A stretch of 40,068 bases of DNA. Origin: Hyphomicrobiales bacterium (lineage in GTDB: Bacteria > Pseudomonadota > Alphaproteobacteria > Rhizobiales > Beijerinckiaceae). The notes beneath the pieces are model-generated. The model worked only from the letters and a program-made list of their open reading frames with translations, was not told the DNA's origin and made no database searches. The DNA is taken from contig JAIXUP010000011.1 in assembly GCA_027483505.1 (NCBI GenBank), positions 1-40,068 on the forward strand. Direction: 5' to 3'. Shown here in pieces: positions 17,681-25,592 of this stretch (position 1 is its first letter; each line of letters starts with the position of its first letter). The translations under genes and the position numbers were made by a program.

Positions 17681-19507
17681 TCAGCCGTCCAGCATCTGCA
17701 GCCGGTAGAGCTTGGCATACACCCCGTCGGCGGCGATCAGCGCGTCATGATGGCCGCGCTCGACGATCTGCCCCCCCTCCATCACGGCGATCTGGTCCGC
17801 GTCGCGGACCGTGGACAGCCGGTGCGCGATCACGAGCGTGGTCCGACCCTTCATCAGGCGGGCCAGCGCGTCCTGCACCAGCTTCTCGGATTCGGCGTCA
17901 AGGGCGCTGGTGGCCTCGTCCAGCAGCAGGATCGGCGCGTTCTTCAGGATCGCGCGGGCCAGCGCCACCCGCTGGCGCTCCCCGCCCGACAGCCGCGAGC
18001 CGCGGTCCCCGACCCGGGTCGCATAGCCATCGGGCAGCGCCAGGATGAAGCCATGCGCTGCAGCCGCCTCCGCGGCGACCTCGATCTCCGTATCCAATGC
18101 GCCGGGCCGGCCAAAGGCGATGTTGGCCTTGATGCTGTCATCGAACAGAACGATGTCCTGCGACACGACCGCGATCTGGTCCCGCAGCGACGCCAGCGTG
18201 ACTGCGCGGATGTCCTGCCCGTCGACCGCGATCGTTCCGCCCGTCACGTCATACAGGCGCGGCACAAGCGCCAGCAGCGTCGACTTGCCGGAACCGGACC
18301 GTCCCACCAGCGCGGTGACAGAGCCGGCCGCGACCTCGAGCCCGACCTTGCTCAGGGCGGCATGGTCCTCGCGGTAGGAAAAGCTGACATCCCGAAAGCT
18401 GATCGCCGCGCCCTGCACCGTGAGCGGCCTTGCGTCGGGCGCATCGGTGATGAGGGCCGCCTCGTTCACGGTGGCGTAGTAGCGCTTCAGCGCGGCCAGG
18501 GCTTCCTGGATGATGGCGTTGAGGTTGCCGATCGAGCGCAGCGGCTGCGAGGCCAGCAGCAGCGCCGTGACATAGCCCGTAAAGTCCCCGATCGTGCCGA
18601 CGCCCGAATTGACCCGGATTCCGATGGCGAACAGCACGACCGCCACCGCGATGCCACCGCCAACCTCGAGCAGCGGCTCGACCCGGCCGCGCGCGTTGAT
18701 CGCCTTCATGCGCAGCTTGCGCACCATCTCGAAGGCCGCCCGGGCGCGGCGCTTGAGATAGGGCTCGAGCTGGTCGGTCTTGGCCACCCGCGCGCCCTGC
18801 AGGCTTTCGGTGATCAGCGCGGCCATGATGCCGCTCTGCTCCTGCTGGCTGGTGGCGACACGCCGCAGCTTCTTGCCGATGGCGACGATCGGCACGGCGA
18901 CGATGGGCACGACCACAAGGGCGATCAGCGTGAGCTGCCAGTCGATCCACAGCATGGCACCGAACAGGCCGATGCCGGTCAGCCCGTCGCGCACGGCGAT
19001 GTTGACCAGCCGGGTCAGGGCCTCGCGCACATAGATGAAATCGGTCGTGAAGCGTTGCGTCAGCGCAGCCGGGCTTTCGCGCTGGGACTGCGCCAGATCA
19101 GCATCGACGAGGTGTTCGTAGAGCCGCGCCTGCATGTCGGCTTCGACCCGCGAGACCACGCTGTTGGTCAGCACGATCTGCCCCAGCAGCGCAAAGCCCT
19201 TCAGCGACGTGACGACCACCACCATCACGGCAATGACATGGATCGGGCCGATGCCGGGACCCGTCAGCACCACAAGCCACGAACGCAGCCTGTTGAGCAG
19301 CGGATCGGCCGTTCCCCCGGCGCCGGTCGCGAACGAATCGAACGCCAGCTTGATCAGCACCGGGTACAGGCTGGTCATGGCCGCAATGATCGCGACGAGG
19401 CCGAGAACGCCGAGGAGCGCAAGGCGGTGCTGGACCAGCTCCTCACGCCACAACCGTCTCAACAGCGGCCAGCCATCGGCGGCGTCTCGCGCGGACAGCT
19501 TGGCCAT
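17681..19507 (-). CDS. MsbA-like ABC exporter (fused membrane and ATPase domains)
   Basis: A 608-residue half-transporter. Six predicted helices lie in residues about 30-335, followed by a nucleotide-binding domain with Walker A GRSGSGKST (about 402-410), signature LSGGERQR (506-513), Walker B ILLLDE (526-531) and H-loop His562 in VIAHRLSTV. The layout and motifs are those of homodimeric type IV exporters of the MsbA/lipid A flippase group; multidrug or other lipid export cannot be excluded. ATG 19507 is used. A GTG two codons earlier (19513) is an alternative, with a shared GGGAG ribosome site upstream. It is convergent with the phosphatase gene 12 bases away. Confidence 0.9.
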   Translation of the reverse strand: MAKLSARDAADGWPLLRRLWREELVQHRLALLGVLGLVAIIAAMTSLYPVLIKLAFDSFATGAGGTADPLLNRLRSWLVVLTGPGIGPIHVIAVMVVVVTSLKGFALLGQIVLTNSVVSRVEADMQARLYEHLVDADLAQSQRESPAALTQRFTTDFIYVREALTRLVNIAVRDGLTGIGLFGAMLWIDWQLTLIALVVVPIVAVPIVAIGKKLRRVATSQQEQSGIMAALITESLQGARVAKTDQLEPYLKRRARAAFEMVRKLRMKAINARGRVEPLLEVGGGIAVAVVLFAIGIRVNSGVGTIGDFTGYVTALLLASQPLRSIGNLNAIIQEALAALKRYYATVNEAALITDAPDARPLTVQGAAISFRDVSFSYREDHAALSKVGLEVAAGSVTALVGRSGSGKSTLLALVPRLYDVTGGTIAVDGQDIRAVTLASLRDQIAVVSQDIVLFDDSIKANIAFGRPGALDTEIEVAAEAAAAHGFILALPDGYATRVGDRGSRLSGGERQRVALARAILKNAPILLLDEATSALDAESEKLVQDALARLMKGRTTLVIAHRLSTVRDADQIAVMEGGQIVERGHHDALIAADGVYAKLYRLQMLDG

Positions 19508-19633
19508 GCTCACTGCTCTCCCGTCACCCGGACATCCGCATCAGGCCTGATGCCTGAACAGGAGGCCCTCTTCCTGCCATTTGGGGCCAATTGCAAGAAG
19601 TCTCGTTCCCAGGACGCCGGGTTTGCGCGCCGG

Positions 19634-19667
19634 AAACAAATTCGCCCCGCGTCGGCCGCGGGGCGAA
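19634..19667 (-). terminator. Rho-independent terminator downstream of tRNA-Gly
   Basis: On the minus strand an 11-base perfect stem, TTCGCCCCGCG/CGCGGGGCGAA (19641-19651 with 19657-19667), has a five-base loop and is followed by TTTGTTT. It lies 25 bases past the end of the tRNA gene in the direction of its transcription. There is no T-run on the plus strand. Confidence 0.88.
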
Positions 19668-19692
19668 ACAGACGTGACGTCTGGAAATCAAC

Positions 19693-19767
<75 letters not shown>

Positions 19768-19984
19768 ATCCGTGGGCTCGACAGCGGTTGCCCGCCGACG
19801 AGGCGCGTTCTTTGCCTCAAACTCCTGTCCTCCGCAAGCCCTTTTGTGCCGCTTGTTGACAACGGCCGCTGGCAAGGCGCCAGGGCGGGCTTGCCAGACC
19901 GCCCCATCCGCAGGCATGAGACGGCCATTCGCCGTGGCGGGAAGCGTTCGCAGTCCGTCCGGTTCGTCCAGCAGGGGCTCCCAG

Positions 19985-20524
19985 ATGACCGACGCGCCGG
20001 CAGCCGACGCCGCTCCCATGTCGCCGGAGGGCGTGCTTGCCTTTCTGGCCAGCCTTGGCGTCGAAGCGGCCACCACCCGCCATGAGGCCGCCTTCACGGT
20101 GGAGCAGAGCAAGCAGCTGACCGGCCACATCGCCGGCGCCCACAGCAAGAATCTTTTTGTCAAGGACAAGAAGGGTCGACTCTTCCTTGTCGTGGCCGAG
20201 CATGAACAGCGCATCGACCTGAAGCGGCTGCACGAGGTCATCGGCGCGAGCGGACGGCTGTCCTTCTGCAACCCGGAGCAGATGATGGCCTATCTCGGGG
20301 TGACGCCCGGCTCGGTGACCGCATTGTCGCTCATCAATGACCGCAACCATGACGTCACGCTCGTGATCGATGCCGGCCTGGCCGCATCCCCGGTGATCAA
20401 CTGCCACCCGCTGGTCAACACGGCGACGACGAGCCTGTCCCGCGAGGGGCTGTTCCGCTTCTTCGCGGCGACCGGGCACGACCCGCTGGTCGTGGCGCTG
20501 CCGGAACCGCCGGTGGAGACCTGA
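19985..20524 (+). CDS. YbaK/ProX-type prolyl-tRNA editing protein
   Basis: A 179-residue protein of the YbaK/EbsC aminoacyl-tRNA deacylase superfamily, in the branch of free-standing ProX/ProXp-ala proteins. Family features are the FTVEQSKQLTGHIAGAHSKNLFVKDKKGRLFL segment in the first half (about 35-70, given here in pieces), the catalytic-type Lys in KNLF, and GVTPGSVTALSLINDRNH and CHPLVNTATTSLSREGLFRF in the second half. It hydrolyses mischarged Ala-tRNA(Pro) or related species in the cytoplasm. ATG 19985 has a GGGG seven bases upstream. The frame is open to 19772, but that part overlaps the tRNA flank and lacks family similarity. The thioredoxin/TPR gene follows 94 bases downstream. Confidence 0.9.
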   Translation: MTDAPAADAAPMSPEGVLAFLASLGVEAATTRHEAAFTVEQSKQLTGHIAGAHSKNLFVKDKKGRLFLVVAEHEQRIDLKRLHEVIGASGRLSFCNPEQMMAYLGVTPGSVTALSLINDRNHDVTLVIDAGLAASPVINCHPLVNTATTSLSREGLFRFFAATGHDPLVVALPEPPVET

Positions 20525-20618
20525 TCGGCCACGAAACAGCTGCAGCCGTGATTTCGGACATGGACATCCCGGCAGGCAGCACCCACATTACAGCCACGTG
20601 ATCCAACTGACAGGCAGA

Positions 20619-21545
20619 ATGGCAATGTTCGGCAGCAATGGTTTGGCCCCGAAGCAGGCTGAGGCGCAGGCGCCCGAGGGGCTGGTGCGCGACACCACCA
20701 CACAAGGCTTCCGTCAGGACGTCATCGCCGAATCGATGCAGCAGCCCGTGCTTGTCGATTTCTGGGCTCCCTGGTGCGGCCCGTGCAAGCAGCTGACCCC
20801 GGTCATCGAGAAGGTCGTGAAGGCGGCCGGCGGCAAGGTCAAGCTCGTCAAGATGAACATCGATGAGCACCCCCAGATCCCCGGCCAGCTCGGCATCCAG
20901 TCGATTCCGGCCGTGATCGCCTTCCAGCGCGGGCAGCCGGTCGACGGTTTCATGGGCGCGGTGCCGGAAAGCCAGATCAAGCAGTTCATAGAACGTCTGG
21001 TCGGGCCGCTCGGACCCGGCGCGACTGCCGAGATGATCCTGGCGGCGCAGGGCGCGGCGGAGGCCGGCGACCCGGCCAGCGCGATGGATCTCTATGCCGC
21101 TGTCCTGACCCAGGAGCCCGAGAACCTGTCGGCCATCGCCGGCATGGCCAAGCTCCAGCTCGACATGGGCGACATCGAGGCCGCCAGACAGATTCTGGCC
21201 CTCGCGCCGGCCGACAAGGCGCAGGATGCCGCACTCGCCGGCGTCCGCGCGGCGATCGACCTCGCCGAACAGGCGGCGGCCCTGGGCGACGTCGCTGGCC
21301 TCGCCCGGGCCGTCGAGGCCAACCCAAAGGACCATCAGGCCCGCTTCGATCTGGCGCTGGCGCTCAACGCCCATCAGCGCCGCGAGGAAGCCGTCGATCA
21401 GTTGATCGCGATCATCAGGGCAGACCGGGCCTGGATGGAGGACGGCGCGCGCAAACAGCTTGTTCAGTTCTTCGAAGCCTGGGGTCCGATGGACGACGCC
21501 GCCATTTCAGGTCGGCGCAAGCTGTCCGCGCTGCTGTTCTCCTGA
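20619..21545 (+). CDS. Thioredoxin-domain/TPR protein (CnoX/YbbN-like)
   Basis: A 308-residue protein with an N-terminal thioredoxin domain (about 22-130; active site W52-C53-G-P-C56, then the FLGIQSIPA-like cis-Pro region QLGIQSIPAVIAF). A C-terminal half of about 170 residues is built of alpha-helical TPR-like units (AAQGAAEAGDPASAMDLYAAVL, LALALNAHQRREEAVDQL). This is the YbbN/CnoX (chaperedoxin) architecture, in which a thioredoxin-like protein protects and hands on unfolded clients under oxidative stress. Unlike E. coli YbbN, which lacks a canonical CxxC, this one keeps CGPC and could be redox-active. Starts at ATG 20619 or 20625 are similar; a GTG at 20598 is less likely. It sits upstream of a LON-domain gene. 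Confidence 0.9.
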   Translation: MAMFGSNGLAPKQAEAQAPEGLVRDTTTQGFRQDVIAESMQQPVLVDFWAPWCGPCKQLTPVIEKVVKAAGGKVKLVKMNIDEHPQIPGQLGIQSIPAVIAFQRGQPVDGFMGAVPESQIKQFIERLVGPLGPGATAEMILAAQGAAEAGDPASAMDLYAAVLTQEPENLSAIAGMAKLQLDMGDIEAARQILALAPADKAQDAALAGVRAAIDLAEQAAALGDVAGLARAVEANPKDHQARFDLALALNAHQRREEAVDQLIAIIRADRAWMEDGARKQLVQFFEAWGPMDDAAISGRRKLSALLFS

Positions 21546-21592
21546 GGGGCCGTGATGGCGCAACGGACAGGCCATTGAAGGATGCGCCAGGC

Positions 21593-22267
21593 ATGAGCAT
21601 GAACGCCGTGTATCGCGGTCCGGTCGATTGTCCGGCCACCATTCCGCTGTTCCCGCTGACGGGCGCGCTCCTGTTGCCGCGCGGACAGATGCCGCTCAAC
21701 ATCTTCGAGCCGCGCTATCTCGCCATGTTCGACGACGCGCTGAAAAGCCACCGGCTGATCGGCATCATCCAGCCCGATCAGGATGTCGAGGAACAGGTCC
21801 GGCTGACGCCAAGGCTCTACAAGGTCGGCTGCATCGGCCGCATCACGCAGTTCGCCGAGACAGGCGACGGGCGTTATCTGCTGACGCTGACCGGCGTCGC
21901 CCGGTTCGAGGTCGAGGAGGAGCTCAGCGTGCTGACCGCCTATCGCCAGGCCAAGGTCAGCTATGGGCGATTCCTCGCCGATTTCGAGGCCCGCGCCGGC
22001 GAGGACAAGGTCGATCGGGTCAGCCTGCTGCGGGCGCTCAAGGAGTTTGCCCTGGCCAACGAGCTCAAGATCGACTGGAAGGGCGTCAACGACGCCCCGA
22101 ACGAGGCGCTCGTTAATGCGCTGTCGATGATGGCGCCGTTCGGCGCGCGGGAAAAGCAGGCCCTGCTCGAGGCGCCCGACCTCAAGGCCCGCGCCGACAT
22201 GCTGGTGGCCATCACCGAAATGGAACTCGCGCGCGGCGGCTCCGACACCGACACGACCTTGCAGTGA
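21593..22267 (+). CDS. LON peptidase substrate-binding (LON N-domain) protein
   Basis: A 224-residue protein consisting of the PUA-like LON substrate-binding domain alone (IPLFPLTGALLLPRGQMPLNIFEPRYLAM at about 17-45, then IGIIQPD and GCIGRITQF). It has no AAA+ or Ser-Lys protease domain. Its biochemical role is not established; it may bind substrates for proteolysis or quality control. The preceding gene encodes a chaperone-like thioredoxin, so a shared protein quality-control role is plausible. ATG 21593 is preceded by AAGGA; a TTG at 21575 and an ATG at 21599 are alternatives. Its stop overlaps the next gene's GTG start by four bases. Confidence 0.92.
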   Translation: MSMNAVYRGPVDCPATIPLFPLTGALLLPRGQMPLNIFEPRYLAMFDDALKSHRLIGIIQPDQDVEEQVRLTPRLYKVGCIGRITQFAETGDGRYLLTLTGVARFEVEEELSVLTAYRQAKVSYGRFLADFEARAGEDKVDRVSLLRALKEFALANELKIDWKGVNDAPNEALVNALSMMAPFGAREKQALLEAPDLKARADMLVAITEMELARGGSDTDTTLQ

Positions 22268-23607
22268 CCGACTATCCGCCAAAGCGGGCGGTACGCGCCT
22301 GGATCATGTTCGACTGGGCCGCCCAGCCCTTCTTCACCCTGATCACCACCTTCATCTTCGCGCCGTTCTTTGCCTCCGCCTTGGCGCCGGATCCGGCGCA
22401 GGGGCAGGCCTGGTGGGGCTACGCCACGGGATTTGCGGGCCTGTGCATCGCTGTGCTGTCGCCCCTGCTGGGCGGCGTTGCCGACATGACCGGCCCGCGC
22501 AAGCCCTGGATTGCCGTCTTCGGCGCCATGCTGGTCGCGGGTGCAGCTCTGCTCTGGTTCGCGGCGCCGGGGCATCCCTCCGCCGTGCCGATTGCGCTCG
22601 CAGGCTTTGTTCTGGCCACGATCGGAGCCGAGTTCGCCACCGTCTTCAACAATGCGATGATGACCCGGCTGGTCCCGCCCGAACGCATCGGCCGGCTGTC
22701 CGGCACCGGCTGGGCCGTCGGCTATCTCGGCGGCCTTCTGTCGCTCGTGATCATGCTGGGCTTTCTCGCCGCCAGCCCGGACACCGGCAGGACCCTGCTG
22801 GGACTGGCGCCGGCCTTCGGACTCGACCCGGCGCTGCGCGAGGGCGACCGCATCAGCGGACCGCTGACGGCGCTCTGGTTCGTGGTTTTCGTCGCGCCAA
22901 TGTTCCTGCTCACGCCTGACATGCCGAAGACAGGCGTGAAGCTTGCCGCGGCCGCCAGCCAGGGCTTTGTGCAGCTCAAGGCCACCCTTGCCGAGGTGCG
23001 GCGCTGGCCCTCCATGGCGCGTTTCCTGATCGCCAACATGATCTACCAGGACGGGCTGGTGGCGCTGTTCGCCTTTGGCGCCATCTATGCGGCGGGCGTC
23101 TTCGGCTGGTCGACCATCGAGGTCGGGATTTTCGGAATCCTGCTGACCGTGACCGGCGTGTTCGGCGCGCTGGCCGGCGGCTGGCTTGACGACCGGATCG
23201 GCGGCAAGCCTGTCGTGCTCGGCGCGATCGTGGTGTTGATCATCACCTGCATCGGGATTCTCTCGCTCGGCAAGGATCACATCCTGTTCGTGATCCCTGC
23301 CGAAGCGGCCCGCCCGGGCGACGGGCTGTTCGGCAGCCTGCCGGAGAAGGTCTATCTCGGCCTCGGCCTGCTGATCGGCCTCGTCGCCGGCCCGCTGCAG
23401 GCGGCCTCGCGCAGCCTTCTGGCAAGGCTGTCGCCCCCGGCCAGGACCGGACAGTTCTTCGGCCTGTTCGCCCTGTCGGGCAAGGTGACGAGCTTCATGG
23501 GCCCGACGCTGGTGGCCCTCGCCACCGACCTCACGGATCGGCAGGAAGCCGGCCTTGCGGTGCTGATCGTGTTTTCACGGTCGGCGGCGTGCTGTTGTGG
23601 GGCGTGA
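22264..23607 (+). CDS. UMF1-family (Atg22-like) MFS transporter, C-terminus apparently frameshifted
   Basis: A 447-residue product with an N-terminal segment AWIMFDWAAQPFFTLITTFIF characteristic of the UMF1/Atg22-like MFS group, and about twelve membrane helices. The substrate is unknown. GTG 22264 overlaps the LON-domain stop. The last residues in the open frame (VFSRSAACCCGA) do not look like a membrane helix. Shifting frame by one after the TTTT run at 23572-23575 gives a hydrophobic segment FTVGGVLLWGVKAGRPR ending at TAA 23625-23627, which fits a twelfth helix plus basic tail. One T is therefore probably missing, as a natural frameshift or a sequence error. The protein would lose only the end of its last helix. 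Confidence 0.85.
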   Translation: MTDYPPKRAVRAWIMFDWAAQPFFTLITTFIFAPFFASALAPDPAQGQAWWGYATGFAGLCIAVLSPLLGGVADMTGPRKPWIAVFGAMLVAGAALLWFAAPGHPSAVPIALAGFVLATIGAEFATVFNNAMMTRLVPPERIGRLSGTGWAVGYLGGLLSLVIMLGFLAASPDTGRTLLGLAPAFGLDPALREGDRISGPLTALWFVVFVAPMFLLTPDMPKTGVKLAAAASQGFVQLKATLAEVRRWPSMARFLIANMIYQDGLVALFAFGAIYAAGVFGWSTIEVGIFGILLTVTGVFGALAGGWLDDRIGGKPVVLGAIVVLIITCIGILSLGKDHILFVIPAEAARPGDGLFGSLPEKVYLGLGLLIGLVAGPLQAASRSLLARLSPPARTGQFFGLFALSGKVTSFMGPTLVALATDLTDRQEAGLAVLIVFSRSAACCCGA

Positions 23608-23780
23608 AGGCCGGGCGGCCCCGATAAGCCGCCCAGGCATGCCGCGATTTGGCCGCGATTGCCCGCCACAGCAGGGTTCAGAGGCGCGGTTTCTGGACCA
23701 ACCGGCTTGTTGTTGACGTTTCATTAACCATAAATGCGCAGCGTCCGGAACCTGTTGAAGCGCTGCTGTCCGATTGGATC

Positions 23781-24455
23781 ATGATGCACGACCGGAAAAC
23801 CGCAAACGCCCTGTCCGCCATCCTGTGGCGTGTGGCTGCCATTGTCGGGGCAATGCTGGGCCTGTCGCTGCCGGCTGTGGCCCATCCCCATGTCTGGGTC
23901 ACCGCAAAATCGGAGATCATCTACAACCGCGAGGGCCGCGTCGCTGCCGTACGCCACGCCTGGACCTTCGATGAAGCCTACTCAGCCTTCGCGGTGCAGG
24001 GGCTGGACAAGAACGGCGACGGCAAGCTCTCCGCTGACGAACTCGCCGAACTGGCAAAGGTGAATGTCGAATCCCTGCATGAATTCGATTTTTTCACCGT
24101 CGCGAAGTCGAGCGGCGTCAAGCAGGACTTCAACCAGCCGGTCGATTACACGCTGAGCTACGACAAGGCCCAGCTGACACTGACCTTCACCCTGCCGCTC
24201 ACGATCGCCGCCAGCCAGCGGACCTTTTCGCTGGAGGTGTTCGACCCGACCTGGTTCGTGTCGTTCACGCTGGCCGACGGCGACGACGCCGTCAGGATGG
24301 TGGGTGCGCCGCAGGGCTGCGCCCGCACGATCACCCGTCCACGGCCGCTGGAGCCGGCGCAGCAGCAGAAGCTGTCGGAGGACTTTTTCACCTCGTTGTC
24401 CGGCAGCAATTTCGGTGCGGGCTTTGTCAACCGGGTTCTGGTGGCGTGTCCCTGA
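23781..24455 (+). CDS. DUF1007 family secreted protein with EF-hand-like loop
   Basis: A 224-residue exported protein of the DUF1007 family. The signal peptide (about 1-34, ending PAVA) is followed by a mature N-terminus starting HPHVWV, a hallmark of this family and a plausible metal-binding site. At residues 76-87 lies a textbook EF-hand loop (D-K-N-G-D-G-K-L-S-A-D-E), suggesting Ca binding or use of this loop for another metal. DUF1007 proteins are commonly encoded next to NicO or zinc-related transporters and are proposed periplasmic metal partners. ATG 23781 (or 23784) is used; the upstream open frame lacks a signal peptide. An AT-rich patch at 23707-23735 could hold its promoter. The stop overlaps the NicO gene start. 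Confidence 0.87.
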   Translation: MMHDRKTANALSAILWRVAAIVGAMLGLSLPAVAHPHVWVTAKSEIIYNREGRVAAVRHAWTFDEAYSAFAVQGLDKNGDGKLSADELAELAKVNVESLHEFDFFTVAKSSGVKQDFNQPVDYTLSYDKAQLTLTFTLPLTIAASQRTFSLEVFDPTWFVSFTLADGDDAVRMVGAPQGCARTITRPRPLEPAQQQKLSEDFFTSLSGSNFGAGFVNRVLVACP

Positions 24456-25456
24456 TCAGGCCAATGGAGGCTGCAGCGGCTCCGGGCCATGGCCCCAGGG
24501 TCCTGATCGCCTTGGCGGCCCTGTGCCTTGTGGCCGGGTTGATGCTCGCCGTGACGTGGTGGCTCTCAGCCGGCGCGCCGCCTCCCCCGCCGCCTGCCCG
24601 AAACCCCTTCGGTGTAGGCCCGCGCGAGGCGGCCCCCGCCGCCAGCGGCCTCGGAGCGATGATCCTGAGCTATCAGGCCGGATTCTACCGTGATCTGACG
24701 GCAGCCTTGCGTGCGTTGCGCGAGAGCAGCGCGGCCCTGCCAACCTTGCTGGCGCTCGGTTTCGGCTATGGCGTGATCCACGCCGCCGGCCCGGGACATG
24801 GCAAGGCCGTCATCTCCGCCTACATCCTGAGTGACGACCGCGCTGCCGTCTGGCGCGGTTTCAGCCTCAGCCTTGGGGCGGCGCTGGTCCAGGCTCTGGT
24901 GGCGATCGGCCTCGTGGTGCTGTTTACGCTCATCCTCGGCGCGACAGCGCGCCAGATGAACGCCGCGACCCGCTGGGTCGAGATCGCAGCCTTCGCCGCG
25001 ATCGCGATCCTTGGCCTCGCGCTCCTGTGGCGCAAGGCCGGGGTCCTCGTGGGCGCCTGGCGGGGTGACGCAGCCGCCTGCGCTCCCGGCTGCGCCCATG
25101 ACGCGGTCTTGCCCCCTCCGTCGCCCCGTTCGATCCGGCAAAGCCTCGGCGTCATGGTGGCGGCCGGGATCAGGCCCTGCGCCGGCGCCATCATCGTGCT
25201 GGTCTTTGCCGCCTCGCAGGGAATCATCTGGGCCGGCGTCGCAGCCACCTTCGCCATGGCGCTGGGCACGGCGCTCACAACCGGCACGCTGGCCATGCTG
25301 GCTGTCGTGCTGAAAGACCTTGCTCTGCGGCTCGCCGGCGGGCGCGGAAACCGCGCCGCCCTGGCAGTCCGGACGCTCGAGTGCCTCGCTGCTGCGTTTG
25401 TGGCCGTGCTGGGCGGCCTTCTGCTCGCTGGCTATCTCGCGGTCGTTACAAGCTGA
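24446..25456 (+). CDS. NicO/RcnA-type nickel/cobalt transporter
   Basis: A 336-residue integral membrane protein. One N-terminal helix (about 17-42) is followed by a proline-rich periplasmic linker with six consecutive prolines, then about six helices containing the NicO signature H112-A-A-G-P-G-H118-G-K and the later GIRPCAGAIIVLVFA segment. NicO/RcnA proteins move Ni or Co, and some act in export. The central cytoplasmic loop has Cys/His residues (CAPGCAH) that could bind metal. The GTG start at 24446 overlaps the DUF1007 stop; an ATG at 24464 is an alternative. The pair is probably one operon. Direction of transport cannot be decided from sequence. Confidence 0.87.
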   Translation: MSLIRPMEAAAAPGHGPRVLIALAALCLVAGLMLAVTWWLSAGAPPPPPPARNPFGVGPREAAPAASGLGAMILSYQAGFYRDLTAALRALRESSAALPTLLALGFGYGVIHAAGPGHGKAVISAYILSDDRAAVWRGFSLSLGAALVQALVAIGLVVLFTLILGATARQMNAATRWVEIAAFAAIAILGLALLWRKAGVLVGAWRGDAAACAPGCAHDAVLPPPSPRSIRQSLGVMVAAGIRPCAGAIIVLVFAASQGIIWAGVAATFAMALGTALTTGTLAMLAVVLKDLALRLAGGRGNRAALAVRTLECLAAAFVAVLGGLLLAGYLAVVTS

Positions 25457-25510
25457 ACCTCGCCCTGAGCCGCACGAGCCGTTTGGTCATGCGGAACTGG
25501 GTCAGCCTTG

Positions 25511-25538
25511 TTGACTTGCCTATGCGCCTGTCTATCGT
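25511..25538 (+). promoter_or_regulatory. Candidate sigma-70-type promoter for the ABC importer operon
   Basis: TTGACT (25511-25516) and TATCGT (25533-25538) are separated by 16 bases, about 55 bases before the ATG of the ATPase gene. The -35 matches five of six consensus bases and the -10 four of six. It lies in the 136-base gap after the NicO gene. Predicted by eye only. Confidence 0.4.
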
Positions 25539-25592
25539 CACCCTCCAAGAAGCCCGCACAAGCGGTCAGTTCGCCTAGGGAGGGGTCGTCGC

